From NCBI GenBank assembly GCA_964549915.1, contig CAZJWX010000004.1:62001-126000 (forward strand): DNA of 64,000 nt. The letters are read 5' to 3'. This DNA comes from JAUZRW01 sp964549915. Its GTDB lineage: Bacteria > Chloroflexota > Anaerolineae > Aggregatilineales > Phototrophicaceae. Position numbers and translations under genes: made by a program. This document shows, piece by piece, positions 8,620-17,334 of the stretch. Under the pieces are notes generated by a model that worked only from the letters and a program-made list of their open reading frames with translations, did no database searches and was not told the DNA's origin. Every line of letters begins with the position of its first letter. The stretch's first letter is position 1.

Positions 8620-9432
8620 GTGCTGAAACAGGCCAGACGCACTCTCGCGATGCTCGCCCTGACCACGATGGTCGGGTGTAACGCGTACCTGACGCCTGCC
8701 ACACCACCCACTGCCGTTCCGTCGCCGATGCGCATCCACAGCACACGCGCTGCCGCCCCTCTGCTGGAATCGCTCGCGATCTCCTACACAGAGCAGCACC
8801 CTGGCAGCAGCATCGACCAATCCAGCGCCAACCATGCCACGCTCTTGCAACGCCTGCGCGGTGATCCATCCCTGTATTTCCTCAGCATGCATCTTCCGCA
8901 GAACCAACCTGTATGGGCAGCGCCACTGGCACAGGATGGTCTCGCCATCATCGTACATCCCAGCAATCCCGTCCACAGTCTGACAATCGAGGAGTTGCGC
9001 CGTCTCTACCGGGGCTACATCACCAACTGGCAGGAGCTACAAGGAGCGGATTTGAATGTGATGGTTTTCAGCCGCGATGCGGGAACCGACATCCGCGCCG
9101 AATTCGAACGGTTGGTGATGGGCCAGGAACGCACCACACCGAACGCCCAATTACTGCCCTCAACCGATGCAGTGCTGACCCAGGTCGCGCGTACACCGGG
9201 GGCGATTGGCTATGTGCCGCTGAGCCGCAGCCGCGAGAACGTGGTAACGCTGGCAATGGACGGCGTGGAAGCCTCCCTGAGCAGCGTCACCCAGAACGTT
9301 TACCCCCTGCGAACGGTGATCTACATCATTGGCACCCAAGCGCCAGTAGGCAGATATCGCGATTTTGTGGGCTGGGCACAGGGAGCCGCAGGGCAGACGA
9401 GCTTTGCCGGACGGTTCGCGCCGCTACCCTGA
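8620..9432 (+). CDS. PstS-like substrate-binding lipoprotein
   Basis: This is a periplasmic-binding protein of the PstS/PBP-like type, probably binding phosphate or a similar oxyanion at the cell surface. From a GTG start, a short signal peptide (TLAMLALTTMVGC) ends in a lipobox-like cysteine, followed by a Thr/Pro-rich linker. The body shows PstS features: NWQELQGADLNVMVFSRDAGTD and GAIGYVPLSR. It starts 11 bases after tgt and may be co-transcribed with it. No Pst permease or ATPase lies nearby, so its partner is unknown. An ATG at 8650 is an alternative start. Confidence 0.75.
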   Translation: MLKQARRTLAMLALTTMVGCNAYLTPATPPTAVPSPMRIHSTRAAAPLLESLAISYTEQHPGSSIDQSSANHATLLQRLRGDPSLYFLSMHLPQNQPVWAAPLAQDGLAIIVHPSNPVHSLTIEELRRLYRGYITNWQELQGADLNVMVFSRDAGTDIRAEFERLVMGQERTTPNAQLLPSTDAVLTQVARTPGAIGYVPLSRSRENVVTLAMDGVEASLSSVTQNVYPLRTVIYIIGTQAPVGRYRDFVGWAQGAAGQTSFAGRFAPLP

Positions 9433-9468
9433 AAGCGGATACGACCCATCCAGCAAGCCACTCGTGTA

Positions 9469-10959
9469 TCAAGTTTGAACAGCGAGTGTCTCCTGACGGA
9501 AGCTCTGCAAGCGTTCTTCGCCACGTGGCGTTAGCTCAACCAGGTTGTCCACGATGCGAATCTGGTTTGCCGCACGCAACCGTGCCAGCACGCGCCCCAT
9601 CTTGGCTCGCGACCAGCGGAAATGTCGGTAGAGGGAATCAGCGGCGAGTTCTTCTGCATGCGCTGCGGTGTGCTGGTGGTTGTAGATGTGCCCCAGCACT
9701 ACCTGGTCATCAAAGACGCGACGCTGGTTGGCGCGGCGGATCAACGTGGAGATCAGGCCATATTTGGGGGACAGCACCCAGGCCAGCACAAAGAAGGCGA
9801 ACATCATCAACACCATCGATGCGGAAATGGATGAGTCCCACTCTTCCAACAAGCCCAACCCGAAAGCGCGGTTCAAGAGCATGAGCACGCTTTCGACCTG
9901 GAAGAGACCCAGAAAGCTGCCCCGTGCCAGGTCATACCCGAAGTACGCGCCAGCGCTGCCAATCAACGCGCTGAGCAACAGCATCACGGCGAGCCGATCG
10001 GTGAGCAGGTAAGCCGCGGCGGGCGGGATGATGAAGAACGCTACGACCAGAATCGAGCCGACGGCGTTGAAAGCACCGACTGCAACCAGGCTCACCAGCA
10101 CCATGAGCGTATAGTGCAGTACACCAGGACGGAATCCGAGCGCCTTCGCCAGGGCTTCGTCGAAGGAGATCAGCTTGAGTTCCTTGTAGAAGAGCGTCAC
10201 AAAACCCATCGTCAGCAAGGAGAGCACCGCCGTGACCGTGACAGATTTCGGCCAGAAGACCTGAATCGGCTGATTCTCGATCAATCCCGCCTGCCACGCT
10301 TGCGCCGGGGTGTACGTGCCGCAGTTGGTACAAATCTCACGGAACTCCGCCCCTTCGTCTCGTGGGCTGATTCCCAGTTCGCGGCAGTTGGTGCACTGGC
10401 GCGTGATGTTGGCTGCTTCGTCGTCTGGCGTGACAATCACCGTCTGACAATTCTCGATGCAGTGGCTGTTGGTATCTGCCCAGGCAATGCCGATTTCGCC
10501 AACCATCACGGCGTCTTCGTCCAGGTGGACATCTTCTACAAAACGCGATACCAGGATGATCGCAATGGCGAAGAGCAGCGGGAAGGCCAGCCCCAGTGCG
10601 GCATCCTGTCGCACCAAGCCGGATCGGTAGATGAGTTCGGTCAGCACAACTGTCGCCACGCCCGCCGCCGCCGCGCCCACGATCAACCAGGGCGACGACA
10701 GGTTCGGCTCCTGATTGAGCACAGAGGTCATCATGATGAACGCGACGACAATCCCCAGCAGTACCGTATGGCTGATGGCGTCGCTGGTCAGGGACATGCC
10801 ACGCAGCAGCAAGAAGGTGCCCAGCAGCGCGCCGGAAATCGCAATCAGCGTGCCGACGATGGTCGCCGTGTTCTGCGGATCGCGCAGGAACAGGTTGATC
10901 TCTTCCCGTGTGAAGAAATTCAGCAGGAAGTCGATGATGAGGGTTTCAATCGCGTACAT
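9469..10959 (-). CDS. Metal ABC transporter permease with Cys-rich loop and C-terminal winged helix
   Basis: This is an ABC-3 family permease for Zn2+/Mn2+/Fe2+. The membrane part covers about residues 30-380 with many hydrophobic helices. Between two helices sits an inserted loop with six cysteines, C167/C171, C189/C192 and C210/C213, looking like zinc-ribbon knuckles. The C-terminal 90 residues (from about 405) resemble a winged-helix DNA-binding domain (RWSRAKMGRVLARLRAANQIRIVDNLVELTPRGEERL). It is the last gene of the importer operon; its ATG overlaps the stop of the previous permease (TGATG). The fusion suggests metal sensing built into transport. Confidence 0.88.
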   Translation of the reverse strand: MYAIETLIIDFLLNFFTREEINLFLRDPQNTATIVGTLIAISGALLGTFLLLRGMSLTSDAISHTVLLGIVVAFIMMTSVLNQEPNLSSPWLIVGAAAAGVATVVLTELIYRSGLVRQDAALGLAFPLLFAIAIILVSRFVEDVHLDEDAVMVGEIGIAWADTNSHCIENCQTVIVTPDDEAANITRQCTNCRELGISPRDEGAEFREICTNCGTYTPAQAWQAGLIENQPIQVFWPKSVTVTAVLSLLTMGFVTLFYKELKLISFDEALAKALGFRPGVLHYTLMVLVSLVAVGAFNAVGSILVVAFFIIPPAAAYLLTDRLAVMLLLSALIGSAGAYFGYDLARGSFLGLFQVESVLMLLNRAFGLGLLEEWDSSISASMVLMMFAFFVLAWVLSPKYGLISTLIRRANQRRVFDDQVVLGHIYNHQHTAAHAEELAADSLYRHFRWSRAKMGRVLARLRAANQIRIVDNLVELTPRGEERLQSFRQETLAVQT

Positions 10960-12287
10960 CAGGCCACCATCCCTTGCAGCTTACGTTCCAGTTTCTGGAT
11001 CGCGGGTTCGGGCAGCACCTCGTGGATGTCTTTCTGGCGATCTTCCATCACCAGCGGAAGCTGCAACTCGTCGCCATATTCGCGATACACTTCCCACAAC
11101 TGCTGGTTATGAGCATCTTCCGCCGCCACTTCTGCACCAACGGTTGTCAACACCCAGGCATGGCCATCGCGCTGGATGTAGCCGCGCTTTTCCAGTTGGC
11201 GCAGGCCAACTTCGGCGTTAGCGCTGCCAATGCCCATGATGAAATTGTGTGGTACGGGATATGAAGTGCTGCCGTGCGATGTGGCGTATCTGTAGAGATC
11301 GCGCAACGTCATCTGCGCCGCAAAGCGACGACGATCCCTGCGCCGCCGCAGCAGCATCCAGACCAACCCCCGCCCCGGTGCGAAGGCCAGCGAGACCGTT
11401 ACGACCAGAAAGGCGACGACGATGATCATCGGCCCTGTGGGCACATTGGCGTCCACTGCACTGAGGATTGCGCCGATGCCTCCGGCGAACGCCCCGAATA
11501 CGGCTGAAAGGATCACCATCTGATCGAGCTTCTGCGTCCATTGCCGCGCCGCGATTCCTGGCGCGATCAACATGCCGACCATCAAGATCACACCCGCAAG
11601 CTGCAACCCGAGCACAATCGCTACGACAATCAGCGTTGAGAGCAGTATGTTGAGCAACCCTACCCGGAAACCATTCGCACCCGCGAACTCCGGGTCGAAG
11701 GTCACGAGCTTGAATTCCTTCCAGAAGAGCGCGATCAGCAGAAATGAGACGCCACCAACGGCTGTGATGAGTTGGACATCGCTTTCGACGATGGCCGCAG
11801 CCTGCCCGAAGATGAAGTTATCGAGACCAGCCTGGCTGGCATCGGGCACGGCCTGAATATAGGCCAGCAGCGCGATCCCGGCGGCGAACCAGGCCGCCAG
11901 CACGATGCCCATCGCCGCATCTTGCTTGATGCGCGTTGTATCCAGCAAGCGCTGGATGAACTGCACACCGAGCCAACTGGCGATTCCCGCCCCGATCAGC
12001 AGTGCGCCCAATTCGCGCCCTGCGATCAGGAAGGCAACCGCCACGCCCGGCAGTGCAGCGTGGGATAGCGCATCGCCCATCAAGCTCTCGTGGCGCAGCA
12101 CAGCGAAACTGCCCAGCACCCCGCTGACCACACCGAGGATCAAACCACCGAGCGCTACCGTACGCAGCGTGTAATCATAAGTGACGCCCAGCACTACCTG
12201 GCCAAAGGGGATCAGGATCGCGCCCAGCAGCACAATCGCGCCAATCACCAGCCAGACGCGGCGATCTTCTGCAGAGAATTGAAACAT
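10959..12287 (-). CDS. Metal ABC transporter permease with C-terminal DtxR-like domain
   Basis: This is an ABC-3 family permease, partner of the gene at 9469. Hydrophobic helices span about residues 12-310. The C-terminal 120 residues look like an iron/manganese-dependent repressor: a winged helix (EVGLRQLEKRGYIQRDGHAWVL, read in parts) and a helix resembling the DtxR dimerisation/metal-binding region (NQQLWEVYREYGDEL ... DRQKDIHEVLPEPAIQKLE). It begins just after the ATPase gene, whose end carries its GGAGG ribosome binding site. Whether the domain binds DNA or only metal is unknown. Confidence 0.88.
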   Translation of the reverse strand: MFQFSAEDRRVWLVIGAIVLLGAILIPFGQVVLGVTYDYTLRTVALGGLILGVVSGVLGSFAVLRHESLMGDALSHAALPGVAVAFLIAGRELGALLIGAGIASWLGVQFIQRLLDTTRIKQDAAMGIVLAAWFAAGIALLAYIQAVPDASQAGLDNFIFGQAAAIVESDVQLITAVGGVSFLLIALFWKEFKLVTFDPEFAGANGFRVGLLNILLSTLIVVAIVLGLQLAGVILMVGMLIAPGIAARQWTQKLDQMVILSAVFGAFAGGIGAILSAVDANVPTGPMIIVVAFLVVTVSLAFAPGRGLVWMLLRRRRDRRRFAAQMTLRDLYRYATSHGSTSYPVPHNFIMGIGSANAEVGLRQLEKRGYIQRDGHAWVLTTVGAEVAAEDAHNQQLWEVYREYGDELQLPLVMEDRQKDIHEVLPEPAIQKLERKLQGMVA

Positions 12288-12290
12288 CGC

Positions 12291-13070
12291 TCAGCCACCT
12301 CCGGTTACTGGCTGCTCAGCACTCAGATAGGAGACGCGACCACCGTAGGTCTTGCGCAGATGCTCCGGCGTGAAAGCGTCCTCCGTTGGGCCGCTGGCGA
12401 TCACTTCGACGTTGAGTAACGTCACCCAATCGAAGTAATCTTCGACCGTCTGCAAGTCATGATGCACGACCAGCACCGTTTTGCCACGTTCGCGCAATTC
12501 GCGCAGGATCGCCACAATCGCCCGCTCGGTGACCGCATCCACCGCCGCGAACGGTTCGTCCATGAAGTACATCTGTGCATCCTGCACCAATGCCCGCGCC
12601 AGGAATGTCCGCTGCTGCTGGCCGCCCGAAAGCTGGCTAATCTGCCGTTCTGCATAATCCGCCATCCCGACCTGATCCAGCGCTTCCAGCGCCAGGTCGC
12701 GTTCTTTGCGCCCGGGTCGCCGGAACCAGCCCAACTTGCCGTACAGCCCCATCGTCACAACATCAATGACCGATGTGGGGAAGTCCCAATCGACGCTGCC
12801 GCGCTGTGGCACATAGCCCACCAGGGAACGCGCCTGTTCATACGGCTGACCATAGAAAAGCGCCGTTCCTGCCGCACGCGGGATCAAGTTCAAGACCGCC
12901 TTGATGAGCGTGCTCTTGCCCGCCCCGTTGGGTCCGACGATGGCCATCAACACGCCTTCCGGCACCGCCAGATCAACGTCCCAGATGGCGGGTTTGCTGT
13001 TGTATGCCACGGTCAGATCGTCAATTTCCAGCGCAATCGATCGCTTCGAGTTCGTTTCGTGTGGTTTCAT
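12291..13070 (-). CDS. Metal ABC transporter ATP-binding protein
   Basis: This is the ATPase of the Zn/Mn-type importer. It has Walker A GPNGAGKST, the Q-loop QRGSVDWDFPTSV typical of metal-uptake ATPases, signature LSGGQQQRTFLARAL, and Walker B MYFMDEPF. Its 259 residues are the normal size. It sits between the binding protein and the two permeases, in the usual order for this family (binding protein, ATPase, permeases). Confidence 0.95.
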   Translation of the reverse strand: MKPHETNSKRSIALEIDDLTVAYNSKPAIWDVDLAVPEGVLMAIVGPNGAGKSTLIKAVLNLIPRAAGTALFYGQPYEQARSLVGYVPQRGSVDWDFPTSVIDVVTMGLYGKLGWFRRPGRKERDLALEALDQVGMADYAERQISQLSGGQQQRTFLARALVQDAQMYFMDEPFAAVDAVTERAIVAILRELRERGKTVLVVHHDLQTVEDYFDWVTLLNVEVIASGPTEDAFTPEHLRKTYGGRVSYLSAEQPVTGGG

Positions 13071-13137
13071 ACCTCACTACCATTTCGTTGACGGGGCGCA
13101 GCGCTAGCGCCCCTGTTCCTCGCAGTCGTTCCATTCA

Positions 13138-14166
13138 TCATGCTTCGCAGTCGATTTCCAGCACATCCTCCGGCGGGATCGGTTCCAGATCTTCCGGCCA
13201 TTCCGGGATTTCGACCTCAACGCCCGCGCACTGGTAGGATTGCAGAATCGTGTAGATATTCTCTGCGAGCATGCCGATGTAGGTGCCGCCGAATGTGCCC
13301 GGCTCACCCATCGCGTCGGAGTACAGTTCTCGCACGCCTACACGCAGGTCACGGCCTTCATCCTGCACAGCAGCAACCACTGCTTCCACTGTATCCGGCG
13401 GCAGACTGCTCTCGATGAAAATCACCGGAATCTCGTTTTCCAGGATGAAGCTGACAGTCTCCTGAATATCGCCCACGCCCGCTTCATCTTCTGTGCTGAT
13501 GCCCTGGATAGCAGTCTGACGCCAACCGAAGGCCGCCCCAAAATACTGGAACGCATCATGCGAGGTCACGATGTAGCGCTGGTTTTCCGGCACAGAGCGC
13601 ATCCCGGCATCCGCCCATTCAAAAATCAGGCCAAGCTGCTCTACATAGGCTTCTGCATTCGCCAGATAGCGGTCTGCGTTTGTCGGATCGAGTTCACCGA
13701 GACGCTCCGCGAGTGCCAGGACGGTGATTTCCCAGTTGCGCGGATCGAACCAGAAGTGGGGATCATCCACATCCTGCAACTCTTCTGAGAGGTCGAAGCC
13801 ACCGACGATGAATCCGGCATCTTTCACAGGCTGCCCCATCGCGAACGTGGCTACCCCCTGCTCACCCAGCGCCTCAAAGACAGCATCGAACTGCCCTTCC
13901 AGGTTCAGGCCGCTGTAAATCACCAGGTCAGCGGTGTTCATCGCGCTGATGTCAGACTCCGTCGGTTGGTACAGGTGGGGGTCAACGCCTGGCCCCATCA
14001 ACGGTGTGATGAGCACATCATCCACGCCTTCAGAGAGGATGTTGGCAAGGTCTGCTGCCTGGGTCGTGGTGGCGACGATTTCCAGCACATCATCCTGGGC
14101 GCTGACACTGCCGACGAACAGCAGCCCCAACGCCAGAAACAAAAGTAGAATACGATGCAAAGTCAT
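13138..14166 (-). CDS. Zn/Mn-type metal substrate-binding protein (ZnuA/MntC family)
   Basis: This extracytoplasmic metal-binding protein (cluster 9) feeds the importer encoded downstream. A signal peptide ends at about SVSAQDD. Expected metal ligands are present: GVDPHLYQPT, DDPHFWFDPRN, SHDAFQYF and LYSDAMG. A histidine at the third ligand position leans towards zinc, while the final aspartate is shared with manganese proteins, so the metal is not settled. I chose the ATG at 14166 because GGAGG lies eight bases upstream. There is no lipobox cysteine, so it is predicted to be cleaved and soluble. Confidence 0.92.
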   Translation of the reverse strand: MTLHRILLLFLALGLLFVGSVSAQDDVLEIVATTTQAADLANILSEGVDDVLITPLMGPGVDPHLYQPTESDISAMNTADLVIYSGLNLEGQFDAVFEALGEQGVATFAMGQPVKDAGFIVGGFDLSEELQDVDDPHFWFDPRNWEITVLALAERLGELDPTNADRYLANAEAYVEQLGLIFEWADAGMRSVPENQRYIVTSHDAFQYFGAAFGWRQTAIQGISTEDEAGVGDIQETVSFILENEIPVIFIESSLPPDTVEAVVAAVQDEGRDLRVGVRELYSDAMGEPGTFGGTYIGMLAENIYTILQSYQCAGVEVEIPEWPEDLEPIPPEDVLEIDCEA

Positions 14167-14225
14167 GCGTTTTTCCTCCATAATCGTATGTTCGCCTGCT
14201 TCGACGAAAAGCGGATCGCACCCAC

Positions 14226-14260
14226 ATTCTTTGCCAAATAAAATTTTTTGTCAAGCCAAA
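14226..14260 (-). promoter_or_regulatory. Promoter of the metal importer operon with GCCAAA repeats
   Basis: On the minus strand, TTGACA and AAGAAT are separated by 17 bases. On the plus strand, GCCAAA occurs at 14233-14238 and 14255-14260, 22 bp apart (two helical turns), inside and beside the promoter. The repeats could be a metal-regulator site, but no regulator gene lies nearby and the motif does not match a known box exactly. Confidence 0.5.
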
Positions 14261-14464
14261 CTTTTCTTTGAAAGCGGCTTTTCACAAAGCATTTAGCTTA
14301 TCTTCCGTGCAGGCTCACTTGCCGAAAAGTGCCTCTGCCGGGCGGCTTCCAACTGTGCGAAATGTGATCTGTAAACAAGCGATAAAGCTTTGCGCAAATC
14401 GCGTGCAGGAGCACGCAAAGTGCTGTACAGTGCTGGTGGACGAATCATTACGGAGGGAATGACA

Positions 14465-14635
14465 ATGGACGGCGTCAACAACGAAATCCAGAATGATATG
14501 CTCATCGATGTGCGCATCACCTGGGGCGATATCATGACCGCATTGTTGGGCTGGTTGGGCGAATTCGCGACGGCTCCATTCCGGGCACTGAATCCGCAAG
14601 CTACCCCTGAACCCCTGCACATCGAAGCCAGGTAG
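14465..14635 (+). CDS. Small hypothetical protein, 56 residues
   Basis: This is a short reading frame with a good ribosome binding site (GGAGGG seven bases before the ATG) and an excellent intrinsic terminator just after it. These two signals make it more credible than a random frame. The protein has a charged N-terminus, a central Trp-rich amphipathic or hydrophobic helix (DIMTALLGWLGEFATAPF) and a Pro-containing tail. I do not recognise it. It is a stand-alone unit. An ATG six bases upstream (14459) is an alternative start but too close to the ribosome binding site. Confidence 0.6.
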   Translation: MDGVNNEIQNDMLIDVRITWGDIMTALLGWLGEFATAPFRALNPQATPEPLHIEAR

Positions 14636-14659
14636 TCTACTTCCATTCGATCAATACGT

Positions 14660-14695
14660 GGCGATGGAGCATTGGCTGTTCCATCGCCCCTTTTT
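14660..14695 (+). terminator. Strong intrinsic terminator
   Basis: A perfect 9-bp stem, GGCGATGGA at 14660-14668 with TCCATCGCC at 14680-14688, is followed by CCTTTTT. It ends the transcript of the small gene at 14465. Confidence 0.88.
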
Positions 14696-14802
14696 CGCCA
14701 GGTTGCCTCTGCAAGTCTCCCAAAAGCCCTCACAAAGCCGTACAATAGGCCGCTACTGTCCAGAGGGATTCCCCCTCGTTTGATCGTCAACCCAGGAGAC
14801 AC

Positions 14803-15075
14803 ATGAATACTTCTAGTGAAGCAGTGAAACAATTGACCACCGCCCTGGAACAGACACGCAGCGCGGCAGAAGTCATCCAGAACCTGGTCGCCGAGCACGA
14901 TTATCAAGACGAAGCTGCGCTCGTCTCGCACGCAGCAGCCCGTCTGCTGGAAGCTGCGGCGCACCTGATGCAATCGCAGGATGAACCTGCCCTGGAAGCC
15001 ATTAAGAGCGCAGAAGACTTGCTGGAAGCCCTGTGGGAGCTAATTGAAGGCGAGATAGACGAAGACGATGACTGA
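14803..15075 (+). CDS. Small acidic helical hypothetical protein, 90 residues
   Basis: The start follows CAGGAGAC, a good ribosome binding site. The protein is almost wholly helix-forming (many Ala, Glu, Leu) and ends in the acidic tail EGEIDEDDD. Heptad-like spacing of Leu and Ala suggests a coiled coil or a two- to three-helix bundle. I do not recognise a family. It precedes the glycosyltransferase by 76 bases in the same direction and may be co-transcribed with it. Confidence 0.65.
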   Translation: MNTSSEAVKQLTTALEQTRSAAEVIQNLVAEHDYQDEAALVSHAAARLLEAAAHLMQSQDEPALEAIKSAEDLLEALWELIEGEIDEDDD

Positions 15076-15151
15076 GCGAACCCGGTCTGTACAGGGCAGT
15101 CTGAGGGCGTTACAGTCACACTGAGCAGTCCGCAGAAGACGAACAGAGAAA

Positions 15152-16393
15152 ATGGCAAAATTCTGGTTTGTATCCGCGCCGCTCTACAGTCATACCGACT
15201 GGGGCGGCTTCTTGAAGACAGGATTGGAACTTCAGGCACAGGGGCATGATATCCTCTGGGTGAGCCAACCGCAGCTACGAGGCGCGATTGAGGCCAGGGG
15301 CCTGCCTTTCGCTGAAGTCGAGGAGACTGGCTGGCTCTGGCCCCCACCCCCGCAGCCAGATTTCACGCAGATTCCTCCACAGGAAGCGGTCACGCTGCGC
15401 TACCGTCGCGCACTGGATACCTGGCTGAGCGAAGACCTGGTAGCCACTGGTGTGGAAGCGCTGACGCAGCTTGCAGCGGAAATCGGCAAGCCGGACGCGA
15501 TGGTCATTGACCCCTTCCTGAGCGCCGCAGCCTTCGCCGCCGAAAAGCTCAATGTACCCCTGATCATTGCGGGCTGGCCTGCACAGGCGAACCTGGACGA
15601 GCAATCGCTTTTCCCGGTACAGCGTGACCTCAGCAGCGACAGCCAGCAGCGCATCCAGCGCCTGTGCGACAAATTCGGCCTGGAAGGCACCTACTTCAGC
15701 AAGGGTACGGCTCCCAGCATCATCAGCCCCCTGCTGCACATCACCTATTTCACCCCGGAATGGTATATTCAGGAGCAGTCCACCATGCTGCCGCAGACGC
15801 AGTTCGTCGGCGGCGTCAAAGACGAACCTGCTGGCGATCCGCCGGGGTGGCTCACGGATATTCCGGCGGGGATTCCGCTGGCGATGATTACCCTGGGGAC
15901 GATCTTCACGGGCGATCTGGGCTTTTTCAGTTGGGCGGCGGCAGCAGCAGCCAATGCCAAACTGCTGCCAATCGTGGTCGTGGGCTGGAAGCCGATGACA
16001 CCTGAAGAGAAAGAGACGTTGAAGAAGTCGCTCCCCGGTGGGACACGCCTGCTGGCTTGGGCACCCTTTGATCATGTGCTGCCGCGCTGTAAATTGATGA
16101 TCCATCATGGTGGTATGGGCACGACGCACGCAGCGATCACGCATGGTTTGCGGCAGATTGTCGTCCCACATGCGGCGGATCAGCGCATTCAAGCGCGGCG
16201 CGTGGCACAAGCCAAGATTGGCCTCAACCTCAGCGCTCATGATGTCCGTCAGGGACAGTTGATCGAGGGAGCGAAGGCCATCATGGAAGCGGACTTCGTG
16301 GCAGAGAACACCCGCCGCTTCGCGGAGCGTATGGCGTCCCTGGGTGGCGCACCACGCGCAGCAGCGTTGATCTTGAAGGCCATTTCATCATGA
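15152..16393 (+). CDS. UDP-glycosyltransferase, MGT-like family
   Basis: This is a GT-B fold family 1 glycosyltransferase, related to the macrolide glycosyltransferase and UGT group, which transfers a sugar from a nucleotide donor to a small-molecule or lipid acceptor. The C-terminal donor-binding signature HHGGMGTTHAAITHGLRQI, followed by VPHAADQ, is clear at about residues 310-345. The N-terminus (KFWFVSAPLYSHTDWGG) is the usual first strand. The 413-residue length is normal. The acceptor cannot be deduced; the neighbours are unrelated. Confidence 0.88.
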   Translation: MAKFWFVSAPLYSHTDWGGFLKTGLELQAQGHDILWVSQPQLRGAIEARGLPFAEVEETGWLWPPPPQPDFTQIPPQEAVTLRYRRALDTWLSEDLVATGVEALTQLAAEIGKPDAMVIDPFLSAAAFAAEKLNVPLIIAGWPAQANLDEQSLFPVQRDLSSDSQQRIQRLCDKFGLEGTYFSKGTAPSIISPLLHITYFTPEWYIQEQSTMLPQTQFVGGVKDEPAGDPPGWLTDIPAGIPLAMITLGTIFTGDLGFFSWAAAAAANAKLLPIVVVGWKPMTPEEKETLKKSLPGGTRLLAWAPFDHVLPRCKLMIHHGGMGTTHAAITHGLRQIVVPHAADQRIQARRVAQAKIGLNLSAHDVRQGQLIEGAKAIMEADFVAENTRRFAERMASLGGAPRAAALILKAISS

Positions 16394-16407
16394 CCGATGA
16401 TTGGTGG

Positions 16408-16431
16408 AGGGTCGATTCGTGAATCGACCCT
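16408..16431. repeat. Palindromic hairpin AGGGTCGATTC / GAATCGACCCT
   Basis: This is an 11-bp perfect inverted repeat with a 2-base spacer in the convergent gap between the glycosyltransferase and the methyltransferase. There is no T run, so it is not a classical terminator. Its form resembles the hairpins at 40631 and 42034 (arms ending in CCCT or CCCTAC) and may belong to the same dispersed family. Confidence 0.7.
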
Positions 16432-16446
16432 ACTGCCCAGGTCGGC

Positions 16447-17229
16447 TCAGGATGGCATCTGCCCAACAATGATGATGTGATGATCCGTATACGTCGCGTA
16501 GTCCGTGCCTGCATACTCTGGCTGCATCCACTCACGCACGGCGTCCGGCGCACGTAAGAGCATCACTTGTAGGCGCTCAATAGTCTCATCGCTGCAATGC
16601 TGGCGTTTTGCCCAGGGCAGCACCTGATGCTGAACTGTGAACTGCTCCACATGAGCGATCGTTAGGTCAACGTCAAGGAAGGTGCCGCGCCATTCGCTCT
16701 CCGGCAGAATCCGCGCATGACCCGGATCACGCAGCTTTTCATACGCATTGACGTACTCCGCGACTCGTTCGTCTTCTGGGGCCACATGATCATGGACAAC
16801 CAGCTTGCCGCCGGGTTTCAAGACACGGACGGCCTGCTGCATGAAGGCGAATACATCGGGGAAGTGGTGGGCTGCCACGCGGCAGGTTACCAGATCAAAA
16901 CTGGCATCCTCGAAGGGCAAATTTTCGGCATCCGCTTCTTGGAAGAGCACATTCTGCACACCTTGCTCCCGGATGAAGGTCTCGGCAGCGGTCAGCATCG
17001 TGGGCGTGAAATCCGTTGCAATGACCTGAGCGACATGCGGCGCAATGGCCAGCGCTGTATGTCCGCCCCCTGTCGCCACATCGAGGACGCGCCAAGCGGG
17101 CTGGGGCTGCGCCAGTTCGACGATCCGCTCCAGCCCCATGCCCTTGCTGTGTACCGGGCTGACGACGTAATTCTGTGCGGCAGCGGCATACCGCTCCCGA
17201 TTCAACTGTTTCAATTCATCCTGATTCAT
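16447..17229 (-). CDS. Class I SAM-dependent methyltransferase
   Basis: This is a UbiE/Methyltransf_11-like enzyme. Motif I is VLDVATGGGHTALAIA at about residue 48, followed by an acidic residue ending strand 2 (VIATDFTP) and the post-I motif ENLPFEDASFDLVTCR. The 260-residue length fits. The substrate cannot be predicted from sequence. It is transcribed on its own, divergent from queG. Confidence 0.85.
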   Translation of the reverse strand: MNQDELKQLNRERYAAAAQNYVVSPVHSKGMGLERIVELAQPQPAWRVLDVATGGGHTALAIAPHVAQVIATDFTPTMLTAAETFIREQGVQNVLFQEADAENLPFEDASFDLVTCRVAAHHFPDVFAFMQQAVRVLKPGGKLVVHDHVAPEDERVAEYVNAYEKLRDPGHARILPESEWRGTFLDVDLTIAHVEQFTVQHQVLPWAKRQHCSDETIERLQVMLLRAPDAVREWMQPEYAGTDYATYTDHHIIIVGQMPS

Positions 17230-17334
17230 GCACCCTCACATTGATTATTTATTCAACATTGACCGTGTATAACACAACACGGTTTGCTGTGCCACTTTTG
17301 GTAAAATGAATGGATAGCGTAGCCACGAGACGAG

